Shown here: in pieces, positions 1 through 11,970 of the stretch
How the letters are laid out: the number at the start of each line of letters is the position of its first letter
How positions within the stretch are numbered: position 1 is the stretch's first letter
Translations under genes and position numbers: made by a program
Notes under the pieces: model-generated
What the model was told of the DNA's origin: nothing
Database searches by the model: none
The model's input: only the letters and a program-made list of their open reading frames with translations
NCBI GenBank assembly: GCA_963576785.1
Contig: OY756150.1
Span: 1,302,001 to 1,366,000, forward strand
Length of the DNA stretch: 64,000 bases
From: Chlorophyllum brunneum
Taxonomy: Eukaryota; Basidiomycota; Agaricomycetes; Agaricales; Agaricaceae
Direction of reading: 5' to 3'

Positions 1-1498
1 TTTTCTTGTTCATTTGTTGGAGAGAGAGAGTAGAGTTTGGAGCTGAAACAATTAAATTGTGAGATTGGATTTGTCCTGACCGGTCTGTCGGTTCTGGTGT
101 TTAATGGCGTTGGTTTAGATGGGAAGATCTAAAACGGGTGTATAATATCTCATGAGCATTGGGACGGCATGGGGTCATAGGAATACTCATGGCCGAGGAG
201 ATCTCATGTTGGGTTTTCAGAGCATTTTGAGTTGTCCAAATGCTTGGGTAGTACGTGATATCAACGTTTTGGTGTGCAGCGTAGCAAGTTCACGAAATTC
301 ATTATCTCGAAACATCGAATGCTCAATGACAGGAGTCAAAAGACCAAATTGATCTACTTGCGTGAACTTGCCAATACGATGGGGTTCTCAAATTCTACGT
401 TTCGGATTCAATAAACAATCACTCCACTTTAGCTACCGCACTTCAGGAAGGAGCCTTTCATCGTCCGTGGGACGTACACCCACCTTCACCCATAATATCG
501 TAATGATGAAAATGCTAGCTTCTGATGCACCCCCCCTAGGCCCTTACTCGGTTCGTAAGACTACCGAATGAGAGACAGAAATGGATGGAATAACTGTAGT
601 CCTACATTTTAGCTTGTGTATCCTCATTATGATCAAATCTTCATCTCTAGTGCCACACGCTCCGATCTGGAATTCCCTCCCGGTCCCGGATTGGTGTCTA
701 GCCGTTGAGGTGACCCTGATGGTATTGAGAAGCCCACGATTATACAAGCTCTGTTGTGTCCCCTCATTACCTGATAGTCGCATATTTCCGGGAACTAGGG
801 ATTCGTGTTTATCCCGAGTGTTTGTTCCTTACGGGTGGGTCATCAGAATACCAATGGGACTTTTTTTTTAAGACGGTGACTAGGGACAATCCTCATGGGT
901 TTACGGAAAGGTCCGTCCGGGTTATTCGATGACTTAACCACCCCCAGAAGAGGTCGAGAGCGGAGTCGCTGCTAGGCATATATTTCTTGACGGCATGAGT
1001 TTTGCGCACCCCCTTTGGTTTTGAGTGGGCATTCAACAAAACATAATTCGTCTGGTGTTCTTGACTGATGACATGACGCCGTCACGATTACATACCTCTG
1101 ACCTCCTTTTTACTGGATTGAGAAAATGGATTGGCAGTGACTTACCCTCGCAGAGGTGTTTTTCCTCCTCTTCTTGCTATCGTCAGTACCTGGTTCATGA
1201 TACCATGATGATTCCCATCGCCAAAGTTCCAAATCCAGATTTCCACTTGATGTTCTCTTCCTGCCGCCACATTACCACCATACAATCCTTACTCACTTTC
1301 CTTGTCTCTTCCGAATGGGACCCATTACGTGCTTGCTTCTCATACCCATGGGCCATAGCCCCTTACACCCAATAAGATATTCTTGGACGTGATACCTCTC
1401 ATGCATCCCGGTTTCTATCTGATGATCTAAATTAGATGATAGGGGTATTACCGCATAATAATGATAATATGCACATACTAAATTAAATGCACTACATA
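1..1498. other. Flank without recognised gene
   Basis: Only short open frames (up to about 116 codons) with no recognisable motif are present on either strand. The right part is probably the 3' untranslated region of the Obg gene that ends at 1499. A short GA repeat lies near position 21-31. I see no RNA gene or transposon protein. Confidence 0.5.
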
Positions 1499-3475
1499 CT
1501 ACCAATCCTCATCCTCTTCTTCCACCCCCGCCCCCACCTCCCCCTTCTCCAATCTAGCATTCTCAACATACCCTTTCATAAGTCCCACAACCTCCCTCAA
1601 ATTCATCCTATATTTCGCAGAAACAGGAACAACAACCACATCTTCTCCTAATTCCTCTTTCACGTAATCTTCAAGTTGTTGAAGACGTGCTTTTGCTTCT
1701 TCTACTGATTCGGCCGATGCTGTTGTTGTTGCTGCTGCTGTTGTGGTAGATTGAGATGAAATCGGGGTAGCGACGAGGTCGGCTTTATTAGCAATGACCA
1801 GTTTGATTCGGGAGGACATGCCATCTTGATAAGTCTCCAATTCGTGTTTGAGGATTTTTATGGCTTCACGAGGGTCGACGTCAATGGTTACAGGATCCAT
1901 CGGTCGAGCTCCAGTTGTTGCCTCGATATTTTCTGGCGCCCCGCCGGCTGTCTGTGTCGTGATATCGGGTACGGGGATATCAGAATCGATTTTAGGTTCA
2001 GGTGTCAAGTGGGGTAATTGTCTGCCGGTAGAAAAGTCCACGACGCAGACTAGGGCGGGAGAACGTTCGATAGCACGAAGGAAGGAGTGACCTAAGCCTG
2101 CATGAGCAAAGGGTGATGCTGAGTTCTCAATGAGACCTGGGTTATCGGCAATAGTGAAACGGAAGGATTCATAGAGATCAAAGTGGTGACCTGGTCGTGT
2201 TGGTTTTGAATCTGAGTGGCCATCGATGGGAGTTGATGATGATTTTTCCATGGAGTTTGAATCCCGTAGTTGATTTCTGGTGAGGGAATTGGCGAGTTCT
2301 CCTCGTTTCATTCTCTCTTCAAAAGCCTGCTCCTCGATTTTGGTCTCGTCGTAGACCGTTTCACCGGGTACGAGTTCACCTTCAAACGTTCCATCATCTG
2401 CAACGCGCACAATGCCAACCACGGGATTAAGAGTTGTGAACGCGTATCCTGCAACATCGGTTTTGGCTCGTCCACCCGTAAGAGCTCTTAGGAGTGTACT
2501 TTTGCCTGCATTAGGCATTCCTACGAGACCAATATCGGCCAAGAGCTTGAGTTCGAGGAAAAGTGTGACTCGTTCACCCTCTTGTCCGCGAGTACCAAAA
2601 CGGGGCGTCCGGTTCGATGAAGAGACGAAGTGGGGATTTCCAAGTCCGCCTTGACCTCCCCGTGCAATTAGATGGCCCAAGAATTCTGGCTGTCGTATGC
2701 CCAGAGGAGCGTTGTCGGCTTCCGAGGAGGTGTTGGGGTCTTCGTATTTATCCAAGTCGAGGTTGATAGGATTCCCGTCAAGCTTCCGACGTCGTGCAAG
2801 GCGACGTTCGCGCTCAAGTTTGTACATGGAGGCCTCTGCCTCTTTGAAGTCAACGCGTTGAACGTTGGATTCTGCGTGTCCCGGATAATGCACCCATCGC
2901 TTCTCCCTCATCCGTGCCACCCGCTCGCTCATCGCCAAATTTTCCGCCTCCATTGCCTCTTCCTCGTTCTCCCACTCGTCTTTTGCTCTCCTTGGGTCAT
3001 TCCTCCCGAGTTCGCGCACGACAGTACCGAGTGGCACCTTTATGACGAGTGGCTCGCCAGCCCTTCCGTTCTGCCATGTCCCTTTTCCATGTCCACCGTT
3101 ATGGCCTCGAATACGGTTGGGGACTGTTGAGAGCGTTGAGAGTGTCGGAGTAGGCAGAAAATAGACGGAGCCTCCTCGTCCACCACTACCTCCGGATGGT
3201 GGGCCGAATGGCTTGAATTTTTCTCGGTGAAACGCAGCACAGCCGTCACCGCCTTTGCCACCACGGACGGTGACGACGAGGTTGTCGAGGAAGGCATTCC
3301 CGGCCTGTCTGCGCTTCCATTCAGCCTGACGCTTCCGTTTGTAGGCCTGTACTTCCTGTGGAGAGCGGTGAAAGGCTCTGGGTGGGGACGAGGACAAGGC
3401 ACGTCGAGAGAACATGAGGTTCCGAAAAAGGAAAGAGCAGAATCGCTGTGTCCGAATTATTGATTGAACGCGCAT
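1499..3475 (-). CDS. MTG2: Obg/CgtA-family GTPase, mitochondrial (Mtg2-like)
   Basis: Single-exon gene of 658 residues. The N-terminus (first ~40 residues) is rich in Arg and Ser without acidic residues, as in a mitochondrial presequence. An Obg fold follows (about residues 61-155 and 260-300, with the Gly-rich patches GGKGGDGC and GGSGGRGGS). The GTPase domain has G1 GMPNAGKST (319-327), G3 DNPG (444-447), G4 NKAD (563-566) and a G5-like PVSAK. Known family role: GTP-dependent assembly of the large mitochondrial ribosomal subunit. Two lineage-specific insertions are visible, one of ~100 residues splitting the Obg fold and one of ~80 between G1 and G3. The start fits the presequence and lies only 68 bp from the start of the divergent neighbour. 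The GTPase assignment is very secure; the organelle is inferred. Confidence 0.95.
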   Translation of the reverse strand: MRVQSIIRTQRFCSFLFRNLMFSRRALSSSPPRAFHRSPQEVQAYKRKRQAEWKRRQAGNAFLDNLVVTVRGGKGGDGCAAFHREKFKPFGPPSGGSGGRGGSVYFLPTPTLSTLSTVPNRIRGHNGGHGKGTWQNGRAGEPLVIKVPLGTVVRELGRNDPRRAKDEWENEEEAMEAENLAMSERVARMREKRWVHYPGHAESNVQRVDFKEAEASMYKLERERRLARRRKLDGNPINLDLDKYEDPNTSSEADNAPLGIRQPEFLGHLIARGGQGGLGNPHFVSSSNRTPRFGTRGQEGERVTLFLELKLLADIGLVGMPNAGKSTLLRALTGGRAKTDVAGYAFTTLNPVVGIVRVADDGTFEGELVPGETVYDETKIEEQAFEERMKRGELANSLTRNQLRDSNSMEKSSSTPIDGHSDSKPTRPGHHFDLYESFRFTIADNPGLIENSASPFAHAGLGHSFLRAIERSPALVCVVDFSTGRQLPHLTPEPKIDSDIPVPDITTQTAGGAPENIEATTGARPMDPVTIDVDPREAIKILKHELETYQDGMSSRIKLVIANKADLVATPISSQSTTTAAATTTASAESVEEAKARLQQLEDYVKEELGEDVVVVPVSAKYRMNLREVVGLMKGYVENARLEKGEVGAGVEEEDEDW

Positions 3476-3543
3476 CGGACCCTTGCTGCACTGCTATAAG
3501 AGCCTGCCGTCCATGGCCTCCTTATCGATTTCCTCGCCTCCAA
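3476..3543. promoter_or_regulatory. 68-bp shared region between divergent starts
   Basis: Only 68 bp separate the ATG of the Obg GTPase (minus, 3475) from the chosen ATG of the plus-strand gene (3544). Their transcription starts must therefore overlap or lie within each other's 5' coding region. An out-of-frame ATG at 3513, in good context (CCATGG), opens a frame of 59 codons running into the downstream gene to 3689. It could act as an overlapping upstream ORF. Confidence 0.45.
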
Positions 3544-4134
3544 ATGTCCTCCTCCAGAGCCTCCACCCCCACCCGCACCATTCCTCCCGGCACCATCCCC
3601 ATCCTGCTCGCACAGTTCGACCAGCCCCACGGTGCCGAGCACTGGACTCTCAACGTCGTCGAGTCTCCAGACTGCATCCACACCTTTGAGATCCGGGGGA
3701 ACAGAGACTCCTACACATATGTCCATGACCAGATGAAAAACCTCGATCGTGTCGAGAGCTATCGGGGGGGATGCCATGTGGGCAATGTTCCGAAGGACAA
3801 GGTGGCGGAGATGAGGTCGAAGCTGAAGGAGGTCATCATCAATAAACAGGAACCGCGGTGGAACCCCCAGGTGTGGGTATTGGATTCCATCAAAATCCTC
3901 AAAGACGAAGGATGGGCATTCAACGGCCTCACCGAGATCTTCACCAGGAGGGAGCTTCAGAAAGATATGATGCGATGGGACTCGGTAGAGGACACCGTCT
4001 ACGAGAGGCTTTTGCAGGAAATGGAGACAGGGCGTCCGGTTACTCCTGTACTAGTGACTGTGCCAGAGGACGAGCCCTCGACTAATCCTCCCAAAAACAA
4101 ACCGCCATCCCAAGCCACTCGAGATACACACTAG
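3544..4134 (+). CDS. Small conserved fungal protein (possible DUF6914 type)
   Basis: Intronless frame of 196 codons from the ATG at 3544. The frame stays open upstream, but only from a GTG. The body is compact and domain-like: an N-terminal strand motif IPILLAQFD, HWTLNV, a charged middle, then NPQVWVLDSIKIL and GWAF. The last ~30 residues are Pro/Thr/Asn-rich and look disordered. The HW and N-P-Q-x-W-V-L-D spacing resembles a small fungal domain family of unknown function (I think DUF6914, from memory). No catalytic signature is evident. It is divergent from the Obg gene across 68 bp. An upstream out-of-frame ATG at 3513 may reduce translation. Function unknown. Confidence 0.75.
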   Translation: MSSSRASTPTRTIPPGTIPILLAQFDQPHGAEHWTLNVVESPDCIHTFEIRGNRDSYTYVHDQMKNLDRVESYRGGCHVGNVPKDKVAEMRSKLKEVIINKQEPRWNPQVWVLDSIKILKDEGWAFNGLTEIFTRRELQKDMMRWDSVEDTVYERLLQEMETGRPVTPVLVTVPEDEPSTNPPKNKPPSQATRDTH

Positions 4135-4719
4135 CCACTGATGCCCTACCACCCTCTTGTTGCCTGTTATCGATCGGGGATCTTTCCGGAATTCTTAGAT
4201 CACACTTGCCCATGTGTCGACTGCCTCTATGTTTTTCATCACAGTCATTGCATGTGCATAGTTGTGCCGTATGAGCCCGATGATGTAGTCTTCTATCACA
4301 CACTACTCGATGATGTCAGATTTCCAGCACACTTGTTTACTTCACCGTCGCGTCTTGCGTCACCGGATCATAGGTCCCCGCTCACAAGAATGAACCGGTA
4401 CATAATGAACGGGGTGACGTCCTCCCGGCCACTTGCAAGTACCGGCCCGCGACAGTAGCCGCCATGTTGCCGACTGCCCTGACTCCTGGTCACGAACATG
4501 ACCTGGCCAGTGGCTCCTACATCAAGCCGACCACTTGATCCAATAAACGAATTCATATCGGAATACTCGGACCGGCTCTTAATACCATAACAAATATTTA
4601 CTGAACCTCTACGAGTATGCAGCAATCGCACTCGCGATAGCATCATTAAACTCCGTGCTAGTCTCCTCTGCTGAGGCCAGAACTTCGGGCTACAATCTCT
4701 GTTCACCCAAATGACAAAG

Positions 4720-5252
4720 CTACAGAAGAAAATCACATACTGGTGTAGCGTCGAGCAGAGCATTCTCCAAGGCCATGTTACTAGTATTCAAGTCATTGAG
4801 GTCTTGTGCGACTGTAGCACTGACGCCGAGAGTATCAAAAGCGGGCTTCTTGGCGACAACTCCACTCAAGGCACTTTCGAGATCGGGTTGAAGGCCTTGA
4901 ATCGCCGCCAACACACTGTTCGCGTCGTCAACCGAGACAGGGCGCTCGACGTTCTACGACAAAGCACGCCATCAGTAGAGGCTCTACAGGTATCATTTCT
5001 CTTCCTTACCACTGCGTCGGGTGTGGCTGCATCGATGGCATCCTTGACCGCGGTAGTATCAGTATGGATAGCAACGGCCTGGTCAACTGTGCCTCCGCTA
5101 TCTGGGAAACTGGTGATAGCACCATCGAGGGTGACGAGGCTACTTTGTAAAGTGGCAAGGTCGTTCAAGATGTCTTGAATTGTGGATGCTGAAGCATGAG
5201 CGAATAAAGAGGCGAGGAGTAACACTGAAGTCTTGAAATGCATATTGCTCAA
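4720..5252 (-). CDS. Secreted HsbA-type hydrophobic surface-binding protein
   Basis: Two exons, 5252..5010 and 4953..4720, joined in phase across a 56-nt intron (GTAAGG...GTAG), give 158 residues. The N-terminus is a signal peptide (hydrophobic LLLASLFAHASA); translation could also start at the internal ATG at 5243. The mature part is a helical, Ala/Asp/Thr-rich chain with repeated LxxLxxAxxxxP spacing and a C-terminal DATPVCDFLL. This matches the HsbA family (hydrophobic surface-binding protein A), whose founding member in Aspergillus is secreted and coats hydrophobic substrates. The role here is inferred from family only; a galactomannoprotein-like cell-wall protein of the same fold is the alternative. 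It stands alone beside a long gene-poor stretch. Confidence 0.8.
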
Positions 5253-8200
5253 AGTTGCTCTGAACTTGCTAGGAAAGTAACAAAATAAATCGCTGTTTTA
5301 TGCCACTGAGGGCTCCACATCTTGAGAATTTGTGCTATGTTATCTTTGCTAGTTCACGCGCTAAGTAAGTGAAATCGCGCGTTTTCATCAGTAGCTGGAT
5401 TCTGCCATCATCTTCGACCAGTACATTGAGCTCAAGGTATGCAAGAAAATGCTCACCGGCTACATATATACTTGCCTTTGATCACCAGCTGACACAATTT
5501 CTGATTCTGGTTGTGATAATTAGAAGGAGGGCCGCGTGAGTCGTTCAGCGGGCCCGTGAATACCTGGTTAAAGATATCCTTCAGCCTCATGAAAAACAAC
5601 ACAAGTATGAACATATCTTCTCAAGCATGGGCTATAGTTTTCAGGAGTAGGATGTATCATTGGCTTCTTCATCAAAGAAGCCAAAACGGTCAACTACCGA
5701 GTTCCTCAACGAAAACGATACGAGTGCACGGTCTTGATGAACCATGGGAGAAAGACAAATCCGTTTGAGTTTTTTCCTTACAGCTTGATTGTTTCAAAAG
5801 GTTGAGGATTCACATAAGGTGTTGTGTTGGCCGGAAAGTAAAACCATATTTTGAACTTGTTTGTATTAATAGAGCTGGTTAAACAGTTCCTGGTGTTGTA
5901 TGCTGTGTCCGAAGCTTACGATATTCGCCCTGCCAAGCCAAATCCCGAGTCTCAAGGGACCTGTGACGTCAGCCTTAGAGGTTTGTTGGTGAGATGCTGG
6001 CTTGCACCACGTTCTACAGGTAATGCCATGACGTCTAACATCCATGAAGCACAAGATCATAACAAAGGAACTTTGATTTAACAGCAGTATACTTACATCA
6101 TGGTCGCAGTTTCAAGTATCATGCAATGACGTCAACAAGGTCCCTAGAGGGTGCCAGCATGGACACGTTGTTTATCAGTGAACTTGCGCAGTAACCGGGG
6201 TTTGACTCGGAAGTATTCGTGTTGTACAAGATACCTCATGAGGCTTCATTCGAGTAGATGCCGCAAACGCAAGTCCTGGAGCCTCCACGGCATGATCAAG
6301 GTCAACCTCACAGTCACGGTCGAAACGACGCAACATAAGAAAGCAAATACGAGAACTCAAGTCCGATTCGGACGATGAATACGGCCATAGGGGTTTCAAG
6401 GCATAGTTTTGGGTAAATCATGAGCGATAAAGAATCGTGCGTGGTGCGGCGATCGGAACTCCTAGTCTGGTCTAGTTGAACTAGGTGGCTCAATCTGTCT
6501 ACAGGACGAGTTTCAAGGGTCTAGATACTTGGCAAAAAAAAAAAAAGGCGTAGGTGTCAACTTCAAAGGTAAAGCAGTTACCGTGGGTTAGGTTGATAAC
6601 TATCCTAAAATTTACCGTATATGACATCTGCTAGGGTGGACCGGTAAGAGAGCGGACGCGAGGCTACTGGTCGTCTAGTCCTTTCTGGTATCGGCGAACG
6701 AGCCCAGAGTAGTTTGTTACAGAGAGGTTTGGGTTGCTCCAGGAGGAGTAAAATTGTCATTTCACCATACACATGCGATGTTCGTTTTTTGGACACTCAG
6801 GTATAGTCGCCCATACGGTTGTGACAGGTATTACGGTCACCCGAGACTCAAACCTCAGGTCTGCTGTTGATGTATTTGCTTGAGCGGAATTTGGGTGGTG
6901 GATACGTGTGGTGGGAAAATATACCTGAAATGGTGTGAAAACGGGTTTTGTTTAGCTAACGACACATGTTGTCAATGCATACAAGTCCTGGTCGTGCAAG
7001 AAGGATGTCTGCGGTCAGGTTTGCTTTGAGAACTCAGTGCTATTGATGATATGATTGGTTTTGAGAGTTACGTAGGTTGAACTTGGGTAAGCTATTAGAG
7101 GCATGCCGGCGGCTCAAGCAATGACAATCTTTCCTAAAGCATGATTGATTAATTTACTTGATAGGTAGGTTCGCAGTGAATCGTCGACGGGCTGATCATC
7201 CTTACTCCAAGTGACACAGGACTCAAATACAAGTCGGATTCAAAACAGAGCGAGTCGGACCTGTTCAGTTGAATGGCCTCCACCGACCACTACCGTGGTC
7301 TTTGTAACCGAGGTCACACAGGTCGTCTTTTGTGCACCGAAAATAGTTGGACCTGTGTAGTCCATTTTACCAACCTTGTCTTTACCAGTCTTGTCTTCAT
7401 TGTGTTGGCCCCGCAGTATGGTACCGTGTGGTGTCTATTTAAAAATCACAACTGGTGTAAAGCCTCGGAGTGTTGAAGCAAATAAGATGTGAATCAACTT
7501 GCTGTGTTGATGATGTTAGGGGATGAATGAATCAGTTGCAGAATGGAATGAATTCGGCCTGATTTTCGGTGTGGGGTACTTTTGTCAGGGACCTTTGACT
7601 TTGGATATCCACCACTAGGGCGATACAAGTCCAAGTCCTCGGCACCTAGGCAGTCACCGAACACCACTGCGGCGATAGAGCTCTTTCGTAAGTCTGAGAC
7701 CGAAGAATACCAGCGGCGACCAGAGGTGCCGATGACAACACCTCTGGTGATGGCTGTGCTAGTTGGCCTTGTTTAAGGCAGACCACGAGTCTGGCCGTAA
7801 GGCAGCGGAGAATCATAGTCCCTTTTTTTCTAGGTGTAGGGCTTTTCGGCTACTATGAATTGGTGCCGGTACTGATAAAAAAGAGTCTCTGACCTCTGAA
7901 ACTGATAATAGAAGCTCGAAAAGGTTATTATTAACCATTGTTTCATGGAAAGTGTATGGGAGTATTACTTGTCAACTCGTGATGGGGTCCAGAGCTGGTG
8001 TGCGAATGTGGATCAAGGATGTCCCATGGAGGGAAATGCCAGCGAATCGTAGCAAGGCTAACTTCACAAATAGTTTTGGCCCTGTTAGATAACGCTCATT
8101 CAACCTCAGTGTGGGATGAGAGCAAGTGACGAGAAAGATTTCACATAAACTCAGCGCCGGGTCTGGTGCCTTGAGGTGAACTCTGAATGTCGTTCAGCTT

Positions 8201-11200
8201 GTTCCAAGCACAACGTTATCAACAAGTACAAGCGCCCTCTGCGTGTTGGCAATATAATTTCGGGAATTCCCAAAGTGCTGAAATCAACGTAGTGGTTCTA
8301 GGCTGCGGAGCCTGGTAAGGGACTAATCTTTGGACTGGCATAAAACACCAAATCCCAGGTTATGTTCGGGCGGTATAGTGGGATATGGACTACTGAATTC
8401 CTGTGTCATTAGTGCGCATGAGGAGACCAAAAATATAAAGTAACCAAATCAGTTTGTGAGACGTAAAGAAACGCAGACAGGGAACGTGCGTCCGGTTATA
8501 GGTCGACATCTCAATGTTGGTGATCGCGGGAAAATGACTTGCAATACTCAATATTCAATATCAATCTCGGTACCATAACCCATAAGCCAAGCTTGGTCCG
8601 CACAGTGAAATTAATGAAATCCAGATTACTCATTTCACATTCTATTTATTACTTGTGAATGTTGGAGAGGCCAAAGCTATTTCATGATATCCACAAGGCG
8701 TTTTGTGGACCTCAGCCGCCCGCCAGGTCAGAGGCACCATATTGGGATAACTGAGCCATACTACATGAGACTCTCCATGATACATGGACAACTACGGTAT
8801 GGCAGCGTGGTATACATCGAATACGTGATGATACTTGTGGTGACTTCTCGTGTCAAAAAGCTCTATCAATTGAAGAGCCCAAAATGTCTCTTCAGTGACA
8901 TTGTTGGATGGATTCGGCCAATAGCTGGTTATATTCGTAGCTTTCAACGTGGCCATGTCATGATACAAGTCACCTGCCCGAGTAGTGGCTACAAGTGTCA
9001 GGAGAAATACAAGTGATGGACTGAAGTCTGATGGCTAACATCTTTCAGATAGCTACTGATGGAAACCGCCGAAACGGAGAAAATGAGGAGGTAGCAGTCC
9101 TAGTATTGAATAGTGGTTGCTACGCGTGAGTTCGGCATTTTGAATCGTCCCTTACATCCAACCGATGCAGTTGGCAGAAGTTCTGAAACTTTGTTTCTGC
9201 TGATCACTCGCTTGCTTTGACTTGCTCTTTGACAGGATCAGTTTCAAAGGCGAGGGATGAGATAGTGATGAGGTTCTTAAACTCAGGACTGAGGTTTTCG
9301 CGGAGCGCAAATCAATGGTCACGGACTCAGGTTGGCCGTGTGAGTGAGAGTACCTGAGATCATGGAGTGGCGGGACATTTAGCTTGTCGATCACATTCAG
9401 TACACTACACTTGGTTCAATTAGGTGGTGACAGCATGTCCCAATGTTTAGTGGCAAATGCGTTGGTGGCGGGACGTTTCTGGGAAAAAGGATAAATATGG
9501 TTCGACGTGTTGGGCGGTACCCTATTTTGGGCTCCCGTCAGCGCCTGCGTGTAGCATATGAACGTACTCAAGGAGGAAGTCGTAATGTGGCTTGAGGTAC
9601 AATCATCTTTAGCTGGCCCTTGCGTACGGAAACCTTTCTTGTCTTCATATTCTGCTTGCTTCAGCTATTTGCCCTTTTAAGAATACGGCCGTAATATATC
9701 ACACTGCCAGATCGGAGCCAATCCAGAAGGGAGATGAGGCCTTTTTAAAAGCGAGATGGTAGACCACGAGAGCCCGTGAGACGAGTGAGGGCAAGGCAGG
9801 ATTGAAACGTCATCAGAAGGTAGTAGCCCTCAAAAGGAAAGTCGTCCTGCAAACGAACGCCTAATAAAAGAGAGCATTGGAGAGGCTGAGTCATTCATGA
9901 TTTGACACTCCGTCGACAAGCGGATTGATGGATTTACATATACCAGGTTCGTGGAAAGAACTTTGTTGTTTGTTGGTCACTCGACAGTGAAGCGTTACCT
10001 GAGCGTTACTGTCTCAGGGTTGTGCTTGTTTATTCAGAGCTCGGGTATTTGAACGTCATTTGCGATGGGGTTGTGGAAAAAAGAAGTTGATCTGACAAAG
10101 TCGAGCATCAGATTCCCTGTACCTGATTTTTTGATAGAGTACAGACTCAGGAAGTCTTTTGAGTCGATATGTTGCTATGCTCGCTTGAAACGAGGATCAT
10201 CTGTGATAGGGTTGGGTTTATTATGATGCTTTCATTGGGGAACGGAGACTTGTCGCTTCTCTATGGCCTCTGTTTACTAGCTTCTTGCGTCGGGATCAAG
10301 CCGAAATGTATGGTTCCTGATGCAATCATCGCGGCTGGGTGGTTTGATGCTGGGGCGGCTACCTCTAGTTCTGGATTCCAGTCGCTCGTGAGGCGGAATC
10401 TCGCGTCCTCCATAATCCCGAGATTTACGCCGTTAGGGGTGAATTTATCACCGTCGTTTTGTGCTCCACAACAGCTGATTTATTCTGCTACGGGTTGTTT
10501 AGATAAACAAAAAGAGAGGGAATTAGTTCTGAATGTGTCTATCGAGCTACCAACGGCTGTCCCGTGTCCCGCGTATCTACCCAGTGCCAGTGTAATACTA
10601 TCATGGTCGGTCCATGCGATGCATACATGTGCATATGTCTGAGCTGAGAATTGCCATAATCAAACAAGTCAATCGTATGACCTCCATGATGGATGTGGAG
10701 TAAGTTCAACGGTGACGGGCCTGTGGCACTGGTTGCTGACTTCCCAAGGCATTGTTCTCGGGGGTTAATCTATATGCCCGACATATAAGGTGGCTTTTAC
10801 TAGGCTACATAAGGGGTAAGATACCGCGTTTGGTGAAAGTGTTGGGATTGGGGAAATACTTGACCTCATGGGCGACCACGGGCTTTTCGCGAACGGCATT
10901 GATATGCGCTCGGTCGTAGTCCTGCTGACTAGGGTGTTACATTTTGTTGATTATGTGTCAGAGGACCAGAAAAATTGGCAAGCTTTACCGATGGATAGTT
11001 CAATGATGGACCTCTTGGTAGTATGTATTACCTCCACTATACGTTTGGAATTAGGGAGGGCTATACCCTTTGGGGGCAGCACCTTGCAAACCTTTGTCGG
11101 CTCCGCGCCCCAGGAATTCTCCTTGATACTTTATGCGTTGCAGCCCTCTGGGGTCATGTGTTGAGTCGCTGACCAGAGGGAGCTTACCGGCCGCCGGCTG

Positions 11201-11970
11201 AGTAGCTGAGATGGTTTTCATGTAAGCCTTGAATTTTGCGAGGCTTTAGTGGCACCCCGAAACACCACAGAGAATGAAATCGTATGTTTTTAATGATTAC
11301 GATCACCATTGGGGGTGCTATATGAGCACACGTTCCGGCGCCTACTAGGGTGCAGGTGGCTTGTTTCCTGTGAGAGAAAAGCGAGCCTGATGAAGAAGCG
11401 AAGCCCTCCAGAACATCTTTTGATTGCATTCTTGGTGTATGGGACGGCCGTACAATGACAACGGCTCCCTTCCGCGGTTATCGCGTAGCGCTGAGAAATG
11501 TGTCGATGGGGTGGATAAACTAGTTGGTTTGGTTCGACTAAGCTTGCTGCTGCGAGGTTAAAGCAGCGTAACGCAAGGGATATACTCAATCCGCTGCTAT
11601 GCCCGAGTCGGATATGACAAAATGCAATAGAGACGCGTCTTATATGCGTTTTCTTCACTAACATCGAGAGTAAGGAAGGAAGGAAGGATGAGTCTATCGG
11701 CAAATAGCGAACTAGGTTGTCAGCGTGCCGCGGCCAATTTGGATAGGAACGGCGATCGAGATCCCCGTTCCCAGAGTGGCAGCGGATCCGAGTCGGATGG
11801 ATCGTGATCGCGGGGTGACTGTGACGAGGGTGACTGTATGTGACAGCAGATGTCACGCAGGTCAGTCGCACCGTGTGGGCGGTTCTCTCCATTCAAGAAA
11901 ACAAATTGAGGACATTGAGGGCCCATATCGTTTTCTCCCTCTCCCTCTTACCTCCACCATCGCGGCACCT
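5253..11970. other. 6.7-kb gene-poor region
   Basis: No frame on either strand has a recognisable domain. Frames are short (largest 157 codons at 10169-10642 and 200 codons on the minus strand at 11290-11892), and none could be joined to neighbours through plausible introns into a longer protein. An A13 run sits at 6534-6546. A weakly coding-like plus-strand stretch lies near 5537-5730, broken by in-frame stops. Base composition looks ordinary rather than AT-rich, so there is no obvious sign of repeat-induced mutation. The right end must contain the promoter and 5' leader of the Zn2Cys6 factor. Decayed transposons or non-coding RNA are possible; I see no terminal repeats. Confidence 0.5.

Noticed and set aside
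10169..10642. 157-codon plus-strand ORF
   Set aside because: No motif, no signal peptide pattern and no plausible flanking exons; consistent with chance.
11290..11892. 200-codon minus-strand ORF
   Set aside because: His/Ser/Arg-rich composition without domain, antisense to the leader of the Zn2Cys6 gene; likely chance.
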